The position numbers and the translations under genes were made by a program. The notes beneath the pieces were generated by a model, which saw only the letters and a program-made list of their open reading frames with translations, searched no databases and was not told the DNA's origin. Of a DNA stretch of 64,000 nt, positions 8,728 through 16,758 are shown in pieces. Positions within the stretch are counted from its first letter, which is position 1; every line of letters begins with the position of its first letter. This stretch comes from Parabacteroides sp. FAFU027 (GTDB taxonomy: Bacteria; Bacteroidota; Bacteroidia; Bacteroidales; UBA7332): contig NZ_JAKZKV010000001.1 of NCBI RefSeq assembly GCF_022808675.1, positions 372,001 through 436,000 of the forward strand, given 5' to 3'.

Positions 8728-9315
8728 TTATTTCTTTCTCGCTACTAAAATAAATACCGGAGTCAGCGGCTTCATCATCGAATACTTACCAACCGCTTCG
8801 AAACGAGTAACCGCTACCTGGCTCAACTCCGTATCAAAATCCTCCCGATCTGCAAACCAACTCTGCGCTGTCATCAGGGTTTCCAGCGTAATGGCATTCA
8901 CCACAAGAGTAAGATCGGCTTTTACCTGAGCGATGATCCACTCCAGTATCGCAGGGAGATTACCACTTGATCCGCCAATAAATACCTTATTTACTTCCGG
9001 TACATCAGAAAGTACTTCGGGTGCTTTTCCGGCGATTACCTTTATATTATTGACGCCGAACTTTTCGCAGTTTTGCCCGATCAGCGAGACTGCTTCCGGA
9101 TTGTGCTCTACGGCATAAACGGTCTGTTCAGGTAAAAGTAGCGCCGCTTCGATGGAGACCGAACCGGTTCCAGCACCGATATCGAGAAAGTGATCGCCGG
9201 GCTGCAAACGCAGCTTTGCGATGCTGAGTGTACGTATTTCTTCTTTGGTCATCGGCACCTTACCACGGATAAACTCGTCGTCGGGAATGCCGGGGGTACT
9301 ATATTTATTGCTCAT
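8728..9315 (-). CDS. cbiT: Cobalt-precorrin-6B C15-methyltransferase (decarboxylating)
   Basis: A 195-aa class I SAM methyltransferase, unlike the TP-methylase fold of its neighbours. The SAM motif DIGAGTGSVSIE is at 45-56 and VYAVEHNPEAV follows; GIPDDEFIRGKVPMTKEEIR at the N-terminus is diagnostic of CbiT. It methylates C15 and decarboxylates the ring-C acetate, working with CbiE. In many organisms the two are fused (CobL); here they are separate and divided by a spacer with a long hairpin. Confidence 0.94.
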   Translation of the reverse strand: MSNKYSTPGIPDDEFIRGKVPMTKEEIRTLSIAKLRLQPGDHFLDIGAGTGSVSIEAALLLPEQTVYAVEHNPEAVSLIGQNCEKFGVNNIKVIAGKAPEVLSDVPEVNKVFIGGSSGNLPAILEWIIAQVKADLTLVVNAITLETLMTAQSWFADREDFDTELSQVAVTRFEAVGKYSMMKPLTPVFILVARKK

Positions 9316-9365
9316 AGATGTGTCCGATTTACTATTTATTCATTTACCATTTACTATTTAAATCT

Positions 9366-9452
9366 TATCAATCACGCGTCAAGCGGCCTGAAGCCACTGA
9401 TCGCTCGCGCCTCACACCGAACTGCGGCTTCGGGCCGCTTGTCGGATTGACA
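9366..9452 (-). repeat. Long imperfect hairpin between cbiE and cbiT
   Basis: Arms CAAGCGGCCTGAAGCC and GGCTTCGGGCCGCTTG pair over 16 bases with one G-T mismatch around a loop of about 30 bases, and pairing continues outward through TCAATC/GATTGA-like sequence. It is flanked by ATTTACTATTT-type simple repeats. It has no T-run, so it is not a clear terminator; it may be a REP-like element or an mRNA-stability hairpin. Confidence 0.75.
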
Positions 9453-9476
9453 ACAATTTACTATTTAAAACAAGCC

Positions 9477-10121
9477 TCAGGAGTAGAGAATGATCACCGA
9501 GCACAATCCGAATTCATGCTCCTCATTCTCCAATTCCCGAGCCGTTTTCCGTAGAATAGTCTCATCGGGATATGAGAACCGATCCCCCACGATCATCTGA
9601 CAATGCCCCAGTCCGTTATCACACAACAACTGTGCAATATACTTCCAAGAACGGTGGGTATCGGTCAGCAGAAAGAGCTTCGGATGCGTTCTGACCAGAT
9701 TTACCACATCTGCATCCTGCCCATGTACGCTGGCAATGTGTGCGTCATGGTAGCTCATACCCACTTGGGCAAAGAGGTACTGGAACGAACTGATTCCCGG
9801 AATCACCACATAATCTTCGGACGAAAAATAGCGCTCCATCGTTCCAAGCAAACTATGAAATCCGGTATCGCCGGAAACCAGCAAAGTCACCTGCTTCCCA
9901 TCGGGATTGTGCTGCAACAGTTGGCGCAGCCGACACACAATATCGTCGATGTTATTCGACAGCGCTATGGTCTCCTTGCCCGTGCAGTCAAAGAGTGAAA
10001 GGTGGCGTTTGCCCCCGATCAGCAGGTCGCTTTCGGCAACCCGTCGAAACACCGCTGGCAAAATGTAATCAGGATGGCCGGGGCCGATACCGCAGATATA
10101 GATAAATTGAGACTTTGTCAT
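9477..10121 (-). CDS. cbiE: Cobalt-precorrin-7 C5-methyltransferase
   Basis: A 214-aa tetrapyrrole methylase of the CbiE type that methylates C5. GIGPGHPDYILP at 11-22 and the LVSGDTGFHSLLGTM pocket motif with IPGISSFQYLFAQVGMSYHD match the family. It lies 15 bases after cbiD and 161 bases before cbiT. It acts with CbiT late in the ring-methylation series. Confidence 0.92.
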   Translation of the reverse strand: MTKSQFIYICGIGPGHPDYILPAVFRRVAESDLLIGGKRHLSLFDCTGKETIALSNNIDDIVCRLRQLLQHNPDGKQVTLLVSGDTGFHSLLGTMERYFSSEDYVVIPGISSFQYLFAQVGMSYHDAHIASVHGQDADVVNLVRTHPKLFLLTDTHRSWKYIAQLLCDNGLGHCQMIVGDRFSYPDETILRKTARELENEEHEFGLCSVIILYS

Positions 10122-10136
10122 TTACTATTTGTTCAT

Positions 10137-11252
10137 TTACAATTTACTATTGAAATGGTTCTTGAGAGTTATTTCCGCTCCATCGGTCACACCCAATAAT
10201 CCTCTGTCCAAAGCGAATAAAATCACCTCCACCTCCAGTTTTCCCTTGACATGATCAACGCATCGGGTCTGGATTTCCCCACAGAGATAATGGAAAAAGC
10301 TATCGTCGCGCACCGCTTCGATGGCTTCCTCCGTGGTGTTACTCTGCATGATGTGGGCGAATCCGGCTGCATCATTCGTATTGTGGAAATAGTGTGCCGC
10401 CATCACCTCTCGACGACCATCGGCCACGCTGCTATGGGTGTTGAAGATACCGCCCGCCACCTTAATCAGCTTTCCGATATGACCTACGAGTACCACCCGT
10501 TTCATTTGGTAAAACACCGCCTGATGGAGCATGTAACCGATAAAGTTGCTGGTCTTGACAATTCGTTCAGGATCTACCTCAGCAAACTCCGCGATAAAGT
10601 TCTCCCCGTAATTGCCCGGTGAAAAAATCACACTATCGTGACCGGCCTCTTTCTGCATCGAGAGTTCGAGAGCCAATGCCTCTTTGAAGGCTTCGTCCGA
10701 CATCGGGCTTACTATACCGGAGGTTCCCAAAATGGAGATTCCGCCCACAATGCCGAGCTTTTCATTGAAGGTCTTTTTTGCAATCTCCACTCCTTCAGGC
10801 ACGGAGATTTCGATGGTAATGCCGCAATCCTCGCCACACACCTCCGACACTTCTGCCAGGATCATTTTCATCGGTCCGGGATTGATCGCCGCTTCACCGA
10901 CCGATACCTGTAAGCCTCTTTTGGTGACCACTCCGACTCCGATACCGCCTTTGACTATGATCCGGTTTTCCGTATTCCGACTGGCACGGGCATAGACGCG
11001 TATGCCGTGCGTCACATCCGGATCATCTCCGGCGTCCTTGACTACGCAACAGTAGGCAAAGTCGGGTGTACTCTGCTGCTCCAGCACATCGAGTGTCAAC
11101 TCTATGCCTGCGGGAGTCTGGATAATCACCTGCTCTTCCCACTCGGCACACAACAACAATGCCGTGGCGGCTTTGGCAGCCGCAGCAGCGCATGAACCGG
11201 TGGTGTATCCGCACCGGTAGGTTTTCCCGTTGATGTATTTAGTTGCAAGCAT
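10137..11252 (-). CDS. cbiD: Cobalt-precorrin-5B C1-methyltransferase
   Basis: CbiD, about 371 aa, methylates C1 in the early-cobalt route. The conserved N-terminal segment CGYTTGSCAAAAAKAAT follows within about 15 residues of the chosen ATG. An upstream in-frame ATG (11276) lies inside a perfect 16-bp inverted repeat, so 11252 is preferred. GGIGVGVVTKRGL, AINPGPMKMI, GGISILGTSGIV and FSPGNYGE are further family motifs. No SAM motif like that of the TP-methylases is expected. Confidence 0.93.
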   Translation of the reverse strand: MLATKYINGKTYRCGYTTGSCAAAAAKAATALLLCAEWEEQVIIQTPAGIELTLDVLEQQSTPDFAYCCVVKDAGDDPDVTHGIRVYARASRNTENRIIVKGGIGVGVVTKRGLQVSVGEAAINPGPMKMILAEVSEVCGEDCGITIEISVPEGVEIAKKTFNEKLGIVGGISILGTSGIVSPMSDEAFKEALALELSMQKEAGHDSVIFSPGNYGENFIAEFAEVDPERIVKTSNFIGYMLHQAVFYQMKRVVLVGHIGKLIKVAGGIFNTHSSVADGRREVMAAHYFHNTNDAAGFAHIMQSNTTEEAIEAVRDDSFFHYLCGEIQTRCVDHVKGKLEVEVILFALDRGLLGVTDGAEITLKNHFNSKL

Positions 11253-11265
11253 ATGGAGTTGTTTA

Positions 11266-11298
11266 AACTTTTCCAAAGTTTGAAACTTTGGAAAAGTT
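11266..11298. repeat. Perfect 16-bp inverted repeat between cbiC and cbiD
   Basis: AACTTTTCCAAAGTTT, one central base, then its exact reverse complement. It occupies the short cbiC-cbiD gap inside the operon, where a full terminator would silence ten downstream genes. There is no T-run after it. It may be a partial attenuator, an mRNA-processing hairpin or a mobile palindrome. Confidence 0.88.
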
Positions 11299-11311
11299 AT
11301 CGTTGACTATT

Positions 11312-11950
11312 TCAATCTCTTTTCAATCCGTACATGATCGCATTGAGGATCGCCACGGCCACGGTACTACCGCCTTTTCGGCCGTTGGTCACCACATACG
11401 GCACGCCCTTTCTGCGAATCATCTCTTTCGACTCAGCAGCACCGACGAATCCCACCGGCACACCGATCACCAATGCCGGATTGATTTTTCCCAATTCGAT
11501 CAATTCACAGATGCGCACCAAAGCTGTGGGCGCGTTGCCGATTACATAGATGGCCGTTTTTTCATCCGAAGCGGCTTTATTGATTCCTACGATGGAACGG
11601 GTGATACCCGATGCTTTTGCCTCGGCAGCCACTTCGGCATTGTCCACATAGGTAAGGATTTCACATCCGAGGCTTTTCAGTACCCGTTTGTTTGCCCCCG
11701 CCACGATCATGTTGGTATCACAATAGACGATGCAGCCTTTAGCCAAAGCCGCCCGTCCCGATTCGATCGCGTCGGGGTGAATTTCGGTAATACATCCGTA
11801 CTCAAAATCGGCCGTCGTGTGGATGACCCGTTTGACCACGGAAGCCTCCGGTTCAGGCAAGGTAAGGTGTCCGAGCTCCTCGGTAATGATCTCGAAGCTG
11901 CGATCTTCGATCTTGGTTGGATCTAAAATGGTGTATTTTGTTTGGTCCAT
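11312..11950 (-). CDS. cbiC: Cobalt-precorrin-8 methylmutase
   Basis: A 212-aa CbiC/CobH protein that moves the C11 methyl group to C12, giving cobyrinic acid. The motif RVIHTTADFEYG contains the catalytic histidine (His44). DTNMIVAGANK, RSIVGINKAASDEKTAIYVIGNAPTAL and the NGRKGGSTVAVAI tail are all family hallmarks. The start overlaps the end of cbiA by 28 bases, so the pair is likely translationally coupled. Confidence 0.94.
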   Translation of the reverse strand: MDQTKYTILDPTKIEDRSFEIITEELGHLTLPEPEASVVKRVIHTTADFEYGCITEIHPDAIESGRAALAKGCIVYCDTNMIVAGANKRVLKSLGCEILTYVDNAEVAAEAKASGITRSIVGINKAASDEKTAIYVIGNAPTALVRICELIELGKINPALVIGVPVGFVGAAESKEMIRRKGVPYVVTNGRKGGSTVAVAILNAIMYGLKRD

Positions 11951-13284
11951 AAGTCTATGATTTTATGATAAAACGAGGGGCTTGACAGAAACTGCACGTG
12001 AGCATAAGCTGCCAGAACGTTCTTACGGTGCAATCCGCAACTCCATCGGCGACCGTTAGAGGCTTTGGTGACCTGATAGGCCAGTTCAAAATTCGGCTCA
12101 TCGGGTGTCAGCTGTTCGGAGTGGTGAAACTCGTGCGCCCTCGTCTCAGCCCCATCCAGTTGCACACTGCAATATCCAAATCTTTGCAAACGTTTAGTCA
12201 TCGCCGAGGTGCTATTGAAAATACCCGTCATCGGGATGCATTCGCCCGAAAGCAATCTGATATTTTCAGTCAAATACATCAGTCCGCCGCACTCGGCATA
12301 GATGGGTAGCCCTGTTTCAGCAGCCTCTTTCAGGCTATCGAGCATTTTATTGTTAGCCGAAAGCCCGGAAGCATAAACCTCGGGGTAACCGCCCCCGATG
12401 TATAAAGCATTTGCCTTAATGGGAATATTTTTGTCATGCAGCGGACTGAAATAAACCAGTTCCGCACCGTGCAATTCCAACAGCTCCAGGTTGCTTTTAT
12501 AATAAAAGGAAAATGCTTCGTCCTTCGCCACACCAACGCGCAATCCGGCAAGATCACGATGCCATTTGGCAAAAGCATCCTTATTATCAAAAGAAGATAC
12601 TTCCGGCAATCGTGTCACCTTCAATAAAGAGTCATGATCAATGGTCAGCTCAAAAAGCGTCGTAAGATTGTCAATCTTTTCATTGAGCGAGTCCACTTCC
12701 GTAGCCTGAATCAGGCCGAGATGACGGCTCTCGAGCACCACATCCGGACGGGTAGGCAAGTAACCGATACAGACTACTCCGGTCTTACTTTCGATCATTT
12801 TTTTCAGGAAAAGATAATGCTCGTGATTCGGGACATGATTGAGAATTACGCCTGCAATCTTTACCGAAGGATCAAGCGTGGCAAAACCATGCACGGTAGC
12901 CACTACGCTCTGCGAAGCTCCTTTGCAGTTGACCGCCAGGATTACGGGAAGGTTCAGTATCCGAGACAAATCGGCGGCACTGCCTTCACTCTGCTCCCCC
13001 ATACCATCAAACAGCCCCATTACGCCTTCGACCACAGCAATATCTTTCCCCGCTGTTTTCTCTAAAAAATGGGTGCGCAACATATCATGACTAACCAGAT
13101 GGCTATCCAGATTGTAAGAATGCACTCCGGTTGCTTTCTGATGAAAAGCCGGGTCGATAAAGTCAGGTCCTGCCTTGAATGGAGCCACTTTCAATCCCTG
13201 TTTTTTCAGCAACGACATTAAGCCAAGCGTAATGGTCGTTTTACCACATCCGCTATTGGTTCCGGCCAGTATAAATCCGTTCAT
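11923..13284 (-). CDS. cbiA: Cobyrinic acid a,c-diamide synthase
   Basis: A 453-aa ATP-dependent glutamine amidotransferase that amidates the a and c side chains. The N-terminal dethiobiotin-synthetase-like domain carries the P-loop GTNSGCGKTT at 8-17 and KAGPDFIDPAFH. The C-terminal class I glutaminase domain has its nucleophile in YAECGGLMYLTE (about Cys332). Full length. It overlaps cbiC by 28 bases and cbiO by four. Confidence 0.94.
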   Translation of the reverse strand: MNGFILAGTNSGCGKTTITLGLMSLLKKQGLKVAPFKAGPDFIDPAFHQKATGVHSYNLDSHLVSHDMLRTHFLEKTAGKDIAVVEGVMGLFDGMGEQSEGSAADLSRILNLPVILAVNCKGASQSVVATVHGFATLDPSVKIAGVILNHVPNHEHYLFLKKMIESKTGVVCIGYLPTRPDVVLESRHLGLIQATEVDSLNEKIDNLTTLFELTIDHDSLLKVTRLPEVSSFDNKDAFAKWHRDLAGLRVGVAKDEAFSFYYKSNLELLELHGAELVYFSPLHDKNIPIKANALYIGGGYPEVYASGLSANNKMLDSLKEAAETGLPIYAECGGLMYLTENIRLLSGECIPMTGIFNSTSAMTKRLQRFGYCSVQLDGAETRAHEFHHSEQLTPDEPNFELAYQVTKASNGRRWSCGLHRKNVLAAYAHVQFLSSPSFYHKIIDLWTKQNTPF

Positions 13285-14099
13285 AATGCCGTTGTTATCA
13301 GGTTTGACAATTCCTCCACCGAACGGGGATAGTTTCCGGTTTGTAAACGCGGATGAAGACGTTCAAACAGCTCCACCAATACGGGTTGGCGAAGTTTGCA
13401 ACGACTCATCAGCTCTGCATTGACCAATATTTGTTCAGGAGAATCATCGGCTTCCACCTGTCCGTCTTTCATCAGGATAATTTGCTGCGCCCAACTCCAC
13501 GCAAAATCCACACTGTGCGTCGAGACAATCAGCGTCTTTCCTTTTTTATGTAAATCATTCAGAATCGCGGTCATCATCTGTGCCGATTCGGGATCCAGTC
13601 CCGATGAGGGTTCGTCAAACACAAGCACATCGGGATCCATAGCAATGACGGCGGCAATCACCACCCGCTTCTTTTGCCCGTAACTGAGCAGATGCGGCGG
13701 ACGATGCTGCAAATCTTCGAGTTGCAATTGTTTCAGTGTCGCAGCTACCCGTTCACGAACTTCACTTACCGGCAATCCCATATTGGAAAGGCCAAACGCC
13801 ACCTCGTCATACACGCTGGAGGTAAACAATTGATGTTCGGGATCCTGGAAAACAATCCCGACACGCTGGCGCAACATCTGCAGCTCTTTCTTGCTATAAC
13901 CGACCGACGTTCCAGCTAAGAAGTATTCCCCCTTTTGCGGCCTGACAAGTCCAAGTAAGAGCGTAAACAGGGAGGATTTTCCGGCCCCGTTACTACCCAG
14001 CACGGCACATTTCACCCCTTGCCCGACGGTCAGGCTGACGTCTGACAAAGCCTGTGTCCCGTTAGGATAAGCATACGATATGTTATTTAACCTGAGCAA
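13281..14099 (-). CDS. cbiO: Cobalt ECF transporter ATPase
   Basis: A 272-aa ABC ATPase. Walker A GSNGAGKSS is at 35-43, the Q-loop FQDPEHQLF near 84-92, the signature LSYGQKK at 138-144, Walker B LVFDEP at 159-164, and the switch histidine in VSTHSVDFAW. It powers the energy-coupling-factor cobalt importer with CbiM, CbiN and CbiQ encoded just upstream. It overlaps cbiA by four bases; 125 bases separate it from cbiQ. Confidence 0.93.
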   Translation of the reverse strand: MLRLNNISYAYPNGTQALSDVSLTVGQGVKCAVLGSNGAGKSSLFTLLLGLVRPQKGEYFLAGTSVGYSKKELQMLRQRVGIVFQDPEHQLFTSSVYDEVAFGLSNMGLPVSEVRERVAATLKQLQLEDLQHRPPHLLSYGQKKRVVIAAVIAMDPDVLVFDEPSSGLDPESAQMMTAILNDLHKKGKTLIVSTHSVDFAWSWAQQIILMKDGQVEADDSPEQILVNAELMSRCKLRQPVLVELFERLHPRLQTGNYPRSVEELSNLITTAL

Positions 14100-14224
14100 T
14101 GGTTCTATTTTTGTTTTAGCAAACTCATAACACGGAAAGGACGGAAATGCACCAATCTATTCAACATCAGCATTAGTATCAACCACACCAATCGGTGCAA
14201 ATCCGCATCTTTCGTGTAACAATA

Positions 14225-14971
14225 TTATATTAGTATAAATCCTTCGGCAAGGAAAATCAGAAATCCAAACCACAATCCTAAATAGTTCTTTGAAAATTTC
14301 ACCGGCAATACCGATGCCGGCCATTCACCCTGATAGCCCCGGGTCAGGACGCTGTTGTATTGCCGGTCCGCGCGGTAATAAGACAAGACGAAGGTTTGTC
14401 CCATCAACGAAACAAGAGAACGGTAGCCATTTCTGGCATTGTTGTATCCCATCCGGCAAGTTTGTGTCCGGTGAATCTGATTACTGACCCCAAGCAGTAG
14501 AAAGATATTCCGGTAAACCAGCAGCAGCACATCAATAAACAATGCCGGGAGCTTTATTTTCCTGAAAATATAAACCAACTCCTGCACCGATGTCACCAGA
14601 ATAAACCAATACATGGCCGTTGTGAGTGCAAAACTGCGCGACAGAATTAGTTCCGACTGCTGCAATCCGTTAGAGGAAACGCCCCACCCCTTCCATAGTT
14701 TCATTATCAAGTCAGGCTCGCGGGTAATGACCAAAGGCAAAATGCCGAGCAGCACGAATCCGAACGGCAGGAGAAGCATCTTCAGTAAGACTGATTTTGG
14801 CATTTTCACCGAAAACAGAATAAATGCCACAATGGATAAGCCTTGCAAACAAAGAAACCCGACAGACTTTGACAAAAAGGCAAATACGATGAACAACAGA
14901 AAGAACATCACTTTATTTATAGGATGTACATGACTTAATCTGTTGGCTTGTAAATAGCTTTCCGGAAACAT
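14225..14971 (-). CDS. cbiQ: Cobalt ECF transporter transmembrane T component
   Basis: A 248-aa inner-membrane protein with about five to six hydrophobic segments (for example residues 23-60, 66-85 and 115-150). It is the T component that couples the CbiO ATPase to the CbiM/CbiN substrate unit. The coupling-helix motif appears near RTQTCRMGYNNARNGYRSL. The ATG shares one base with the cbiN stop. Confidence 0.9.
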   Translation of the reverse strand: MFPESYLQANRLSHVHPINKVMFFLLFIVFAFLSKSVGFLCLQGLSIVAFILFSVKMPKSVLLKMLLLPFGFVLLGILPLVITREPDLIMKLWKGWGVSSNGLQQSELILSRSFALTTAMYWFILVTSVQELVYIFRKIKLPALFIDVLLLVYRNIFLLLGVSNQIHRTQTCRMGYNNARNGYRSLVSLMGQTFVLSYYRADRQYNSVLTRGYQGEWPASVLPVKFSKNYLGLWFGFLIFLAEGFILI

Positions 14972-15261
14972 TATTTCAGGGTTGTTTTTTGTCCGGATTT
15001 CTTCAAAAAGCGGAAACAGATGGCAAATATTACCACACCGCTCAACATCTGTAATCCGAAAAACAGGGCTTCCATTTCCTTTGTCAGATCAAAGCTAATG
15101 CTTTTGCACCAGGGTTTATAAGCAGGTGCAATTTGACCGATAACGGTCGAAGCATTATCATCGGCGCCGGGCAAATCCTGCCGGAAATTATACATGTAAA
15201 GTCCTGCTACAATCAGCAGAAAAATGGATGCCGACAAGATTCGGATATGATTATTCTTCAT
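14971..15261 (-). CDS. cbiN: Cobalt transport protein CbiN
   Basis: A 96-aa protein with two transmembrane segments (about residues 8-25 and 67-87) flanking a periplasmic loop containing LPGADDNAS and APAYKPWCKSI. This is the usual size and layout of CbiN, the small auxiliary subunit that stimulates CbiM. It lies between cbiM (12-base gap) and cbiQ (one-base overlap). Confidence 0.9.
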   Translation of the reverse strand: MKNNHIRILSASIFLLIVAGLYMYNFRQDLPGADDNASTVIGQIAPAYKPWCKSISFDLTKEMEALFFGLQMLSGVVIFAICFRFLKKSGQKTTLK

Positions 15262-15273
15262 AGGTTCAATTTT

Positions 15274-16005
15274 CTACTCTCCCGTTTTGACAAATGAGAT
15301 TTCGGGAATATGTTTCGATACAAAACGATAGACAAACAACGTCAGGAAACCTTCGATGACCGAAAGCGGCAACTGAGTAACGGCAAACAAAGCGCCGAAC
15401 TTCAGGAATGAAACCCACCATCCTCCAGTCGCATCCGGAAATGAAACCGCCAATTGGAACGAGGTCACCACGTAGGTGAAAAGACTACCAACAAACGAGG
15501 CAAAAAAGATATTCACCGATTCGTTCCAACGAACCTTTTTACCCAGGCAGAACAAACCATAAGCCAGAAACGGTCCGGCTATAGCCATTGAGAAAACATT
15601 CGCCCCGAGCGTCGTCAGTCCGCCATGTGCTAGCAAAAGAGCCTGAAACAAAAGCACCACCACGCCGACAACAGCCATCGCAGCAGGTCCTGTAATCATA
15701 GCCCCCAGGCTCGTGCCCACCAAATGCGAACTACTCCCCGTCACCGACGGCAACTTAATGGCCGACAGCACAAAGACAAATGCCCCGCATATCCCGAGAA
15801 TCAGCTTCGACTTCGGGTCTGCGCTAATGGTTTTCCGTAAACGGTTCAATCCCCAGGCAATAAACGGCAACGATACCAGGTACCACACCAAACACCATTG
15901 AGGGGGCAGAAAGCCTTCCGAAATATGCATCGCCGAAGCGTTCTGAACCGCCAAAAGAGCAATCGAAACAGCAAATAACCGAAGAAACTTAGCGCTTTTC
16001 ATCAT
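15274..16005 (-). CDS. cbiM: Cobalt ECF transporter substrate-specific component CbiM
   Basis: A 243-aa membrane protein with an N-terminal signal peptide ending NASA, directly before MHISEGFLPPQW. In CbiM the mature N-terminal Met-His (Met26-His27 here) binds cobalt, so cleavage at this point fits a working transporter. Further hydrophobic segments and GSSSHLVGTSLGAMITGP match the family. It overlaps the cbiX stop by one base. Confidence 0.93.
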   Translation of the reverse strand: MMKSAKFLRLFAVSIALLAVQNASAMHISEGFLPPQWCLVWYLVSLPFIAWGLNRLRKTISADPKSKLILGICGAFVFVLSAIKLPSVTGSSSHLVGTSLGAMITGPAAMAVVGVVVLLFQALLLAHGGLTTLGANVFSMAIAGPFLAYGLFCLGKKVRWNESVNIFFASFVGSLFTYVVTSFQLAVSFPDATGGWWVSFLKFGALFAVTQLPLSVIEGFLTLFVYRFVSKHIPEISFVKTGE

Positions 16006-16379
16006 CAGATTTCTACCACTTCATGAGCTTTTGCCAACAAAATATCGGCAATACGCGGGTCAAAGCCCAATGCTTTTCCGAAACTGAATTTCACCGCAGG
16101 ATAGTTTTCTTTCACATCGGCAAGGATTTCCGGGATATCCTGCTTGATGTGGTTGCCGGTGTAGAGAAAATAAGGCAATACACGGATGTCAGTCACACCG
16201 CCGGCTACCAAAGCTTCCACAGTATCGGGAATATTGGGTTCAGCCAACTCCATGTGCGCACCTTTTACAATAAACTCGTCAGTCTGGAGGCTGGTATAAG
16301 CCACCATCTGCTCAAATTCCCTGACTGCATCGGATGACTTACTGCCATGACCGACAATCAGGATTCCTTTACGTTTCAT
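16005..16379 (-). CDS. cbiX: Sirohydrochlorin cobaltochelatase, short form
   Basis: A 124-aa single-domain chelatase (CbiX-short type), expected to work as a homodimer and insert cobalt into sirohydrochlorin. The first catalytic histidine is in ILIVGHGSKSSDAV (His11) and the second in LPYFLYTGNHIKQDIP. I use the ATG at 16379; an upstream in-frame extension would run into the riboswitch and has no homology. It is the first gene of the operon, about 100 bases downstream of the B12 box. Confidence 0.92.
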   Translation of the reverse strand: MKRKGILIVGHGSKSSDAVREFEQMVAYTSLQTDEFIVKGAHMELAEPNIPDTVEALVAGGVTDIRVLPYFLYTGNHIKQDIPEILADVKENYPAVKFSFGKALGFDPRIADILLAKAHEVVEI

Positions 16380-16482
16380 AAAGCAATCTGTTAGGTAAAT
16401 AAAATGTAAAACTTGGAACAAGAAAATCTTGAATGAGATGTGATTCGTGGCCCTTAGTTCCCGAAGGCGACGAAAAAACATT

Positions 16483-16660
16483 TACGGGCAGGTCTTCTGG
16501 CTTGTCCCGTTCCGGCGCCTTCCCGTTTCAATCAGAAACAGTGGCAAAAGTGTGCCGAAACGTTTTTTGCGGACTTTACAGCTACGGGGATAGCTCACGA
16601 ATTGCACGTGATTCCCTTTTAATCCGTCTTCGAGAGATCGAATCCGGAACCGGTAAATTG
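16483..16660 (-). promoter_or_regulatory. Cobalamin riboswitch
   Basis: On the minus strand the conserved B12 box GCCAGAAGACCTGCC occupies 16501 down to 16487. Going 5', the core elements are present: AAAAGGGAA, a GTGC...GAGCTATCCCCGTAGCTGTAA-like block, GCCACTG, and GGGAAGG before the B12 box. The order and spacing fit an AdoCbl/Cbl aptamer. It sits upstream of cbiX and should repress the whole 12.6-kb operon when cobalamin is plentiful. Boundaries are approximate. Confidence 0.92.
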
Positions 16661-16758
16661 CGGGGCAAAGGTAGGGAAATATTTTACACGACAAATCCCG
16701 AAGAAAAAACTTTTCCCGATTCTGCCTCTTTTGAAAGACAAAAAACCGGGAAAGGAAG

